A stretch of DNA of 6,087 nucleotides, from contig BQIY01000153.1 in NCBI GenBank assembly GCA_021604265.1, positions 1-6,087 of the forward strand. The letters are read 5' to 3'. Every line of letters starts with the position of its first letter. Within the stretch, counting starts at the first letter, position 1. The position numbers and the translations under genes are program-made. The notes below the pieces were generated by a model. That model ran no database searches, was not told where the DNA came from, and saw only the letters and a program-made list of their open reading frames with translations. The stretch comes from Nitrospirales bacterium (GTDB taxonomy: Bacteria > Nitrospirota > Nitrospiria > Nitrospirales > UBA8639). Below are positions 5,053 to 6,087 of this stretch, piece by piece.

Positions 5053-6015
5053 ATGGCGAATCTACTCTGGCTACAAGGTGGGGCATGTTCCGGAAATACC
5101 ATGTCATTTCTGAATGCGGAAGAACCGAGTGCGTGTGATCTTGTTACGGACTTCGGAATCAATGTGTTGTGGCACCCTTCTCTGGGAGTCGAATTGGGAG
5201 ATAATCTTCAGAAGATTCTCCGTGACTGCATTTCCGGGGCTATCCCGTTGGATATTTTTGTGTTCGAAGGGACCGTCGTGAATGCTCCGAACGGGACGGG
5301 GCAATGGAATCGTTTTGCTGCCAGACCGATGAAAGAATGGGTGCGCGAATTATCCGATGTGGCTCAATATGTGGTGGCGATTGGTGATTGCGCTACATGG
5401 GGAGGGATTCCGGCAACGGCTCCGAATCCCAGCGAATCCCAAGGTTTGCAATTTTTGAAGAGAAATCACGGGGGAGCCTTAGGAAAAGAATTCCGCTCAA
5501 AGGCGGGGTTGCCTGTGATCAATATTCCCGGATGCCCCGCCCATCCTGACTGGATCACCCAGATTGTCGTGGCAGTGGCAACCGGACGAGGCGCTGAGGT
5601 CGCCTTGGACGATCTTCAACGTCCCAAGACTTTTTTCCAGAGTTTTACCCAGACCGGATGCACGCGGAACATGCACTTCGCCTATAAGGTTTCGGCCACG
5701 GAATTCGGCCAACGCAAAGGGTGTCTGTATTATGATCTGGGTTGTCGCGGACCGATGACCCACTCTCCATGTAACCGGATTCTTTGGAATCGCCAGTCCT
5801 CCAAAACGCGTTCGGGAATGCCGTGTCTCGGTTGCACCGAGCCGGAATTCCCGTTCTTTGATCTGGCTCCGGGCACCGTCTTTAAAACCCAAACGGTCAT
5901 GGGCATTCCAAAAGATCTGCCGTTAGGGGTTGATAAGAAGGCGTACATCGCGCTCACCGGCACCGCGAAAAATGCGGCACCTGAGTGGGCGGAACAGGAT
6001 ATCTTCGTGGTCTAG
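5053..6015 (+). CDS. hupS: [NiFe]-hydrogenase small subunit, group 2a type
   Basis: The 320-residue protein is the iron-sulfur subunit that passes electrons away from the NiFe site of the large subunit during hydrogen uptake. It begins MANLLWLQGGACSGNTMSF with no Tat signal and has no C-terminal membrane helix, so it is cytoplasmic, as expected for group 2a. Proximal cluster ligands are C12, C113 (GDCATWGG) and C161 (PGCPAHPDW); N15 occupies the position of the usual second cysteine. The distal site has C203, C224 and C231, with Q200 where other families have histidine. The medial site has C240, C258 and C261 (MPCLGCTEPEFPFFD). All three sites therefore offer three cysteines, as in Huc-type enzymes, which to my recollection carry three [3Fe-4S] clusters. 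ATG 5053 is chosen over TTG 5038, which lies inside the GAGGAG ribosome binding region. The next gene starts 44 bases downstream, forming an operon. Confidence 0.96.
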   Translation: MANLLWLQGGACSGNTMSFLNAEEPSACDLVTDFGINVLWHPSLGVELGDNLQKILRDCISGAIPLDIFVFEGTVVNAPNGTGQWNRFAARPMKEWVRELSDVAQYVVAIGDCATWGGIPATAPNPSESQGLQFLKRNHGGALGKEFRSKAGLPVINIPGCPAHPDWITQIVVAVATGRGAEVALDDLQRPKTFFQSFTQTGCTRNMHFAYKVSATEFGQRKGCLYYDLGCRGPMTHSPCNRILWNRQSSKTRSGMPCLGCTEPEFPFFDLAPGTVFKTQTVMGIPKDLPLGVDKKAYIALTGTAKNAAPEWAEQDIFVV

Positions 6016-6059
6016 CAGTTGATTCCGTTTCATAACTCGATAACAGAAGGAGACGAGCC

Positions 6060-6087
6060 ATGGCTGTCCAAACATTAGATATTTCTC
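6060..6087 (+). CDS. hupL: Probable [NiFe]-hydrogenase large subunit, first nine codons
   Basis: An ATG at 6060 follows AGAAGGAG with a seven-base spacer, and the frame MAVQTLDIS runs off the right edge. Nothing in nine residues identifies the protein. The call rests on its position directly after hupS, where the large subunit that holds the NiFe(CN)2CO site is almost always found. The ribosome binding site is strong and spacing indicates co-transcription with hupS. Confidence 0.7.

Overview
This window most resembles an accessory or genome-variable region of a Nitrospira-like bacterium. The basis is moderate GC content, strong Shine-Dalgarno sequences, and a cytoplasmic group 2a type [NiFe]-hydrogenase small subunit under an NtrC-family regulator. 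The lineage is an inference from protein character, not a measured match.

Layout, left to right. Positions 1-139 hold the end of an insertion sequence: the first 25 codons of an IS3-type transposase on the minus strand, its very strong ribosome binding site, and a likely element end. Positions 140-443 hold no complete gene I can defend. They may contain the last codons of a plus-strand gene cut by the insertion, followed by a good intrinsic terminator at 247-272. Positions 444-1022 (minus) encode an outer-membrane lipocalin lipoprotein of the Blc type. Positions 1023-1547 are mostly non-coding but rich in dyads: a cluster of TTCATG/CATGAA words around 1342-1390 and a perfect 8-bp dyad just upstream of the next gene. 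Positions 1548-2044 (plus) encode a small four-helix membrane protein that is broken by a one-base frameshift near 1781-1784. Positions 2045-2932 contain only a doubtful single-helix small protein on the minus strand and a GC-rich stretch without a convincing ORF.

The right half is a coherent hydrogenase locus on the plus strand. A HoxA/HupR-like sigma-54 activator (2933-4375, probable GTG start) is followed by an unlisted 58-residue zinc-ribbon protein (4474-4650). Next comes a regulatory region with a perfect 8-bp inverted repeat (4868-4902) placed like an enhancer, and a good -24/-12 sigma-54 promoter (4959-4974). The hydrogenase small subunit HupS follows (5053-6015), then the first nine codons of the next gene, presumably the large subunit HupL (from 6060). 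The simplest model is that the activator binds the inverted repeat and drives sigma-54 RNA polymerase at the hupSL promoter.

The most interesting points are these. HupS has exactly three candidate cysteine ligands at each of its three cluster positions, with Asn and Gln replacing the usual fourth ligands at the proximal and distal sites. The regulator's receiver domain is partly degenerate. The small zinc-ribbon gene sits inside the locus. The membrane protein gene is frameshifted.
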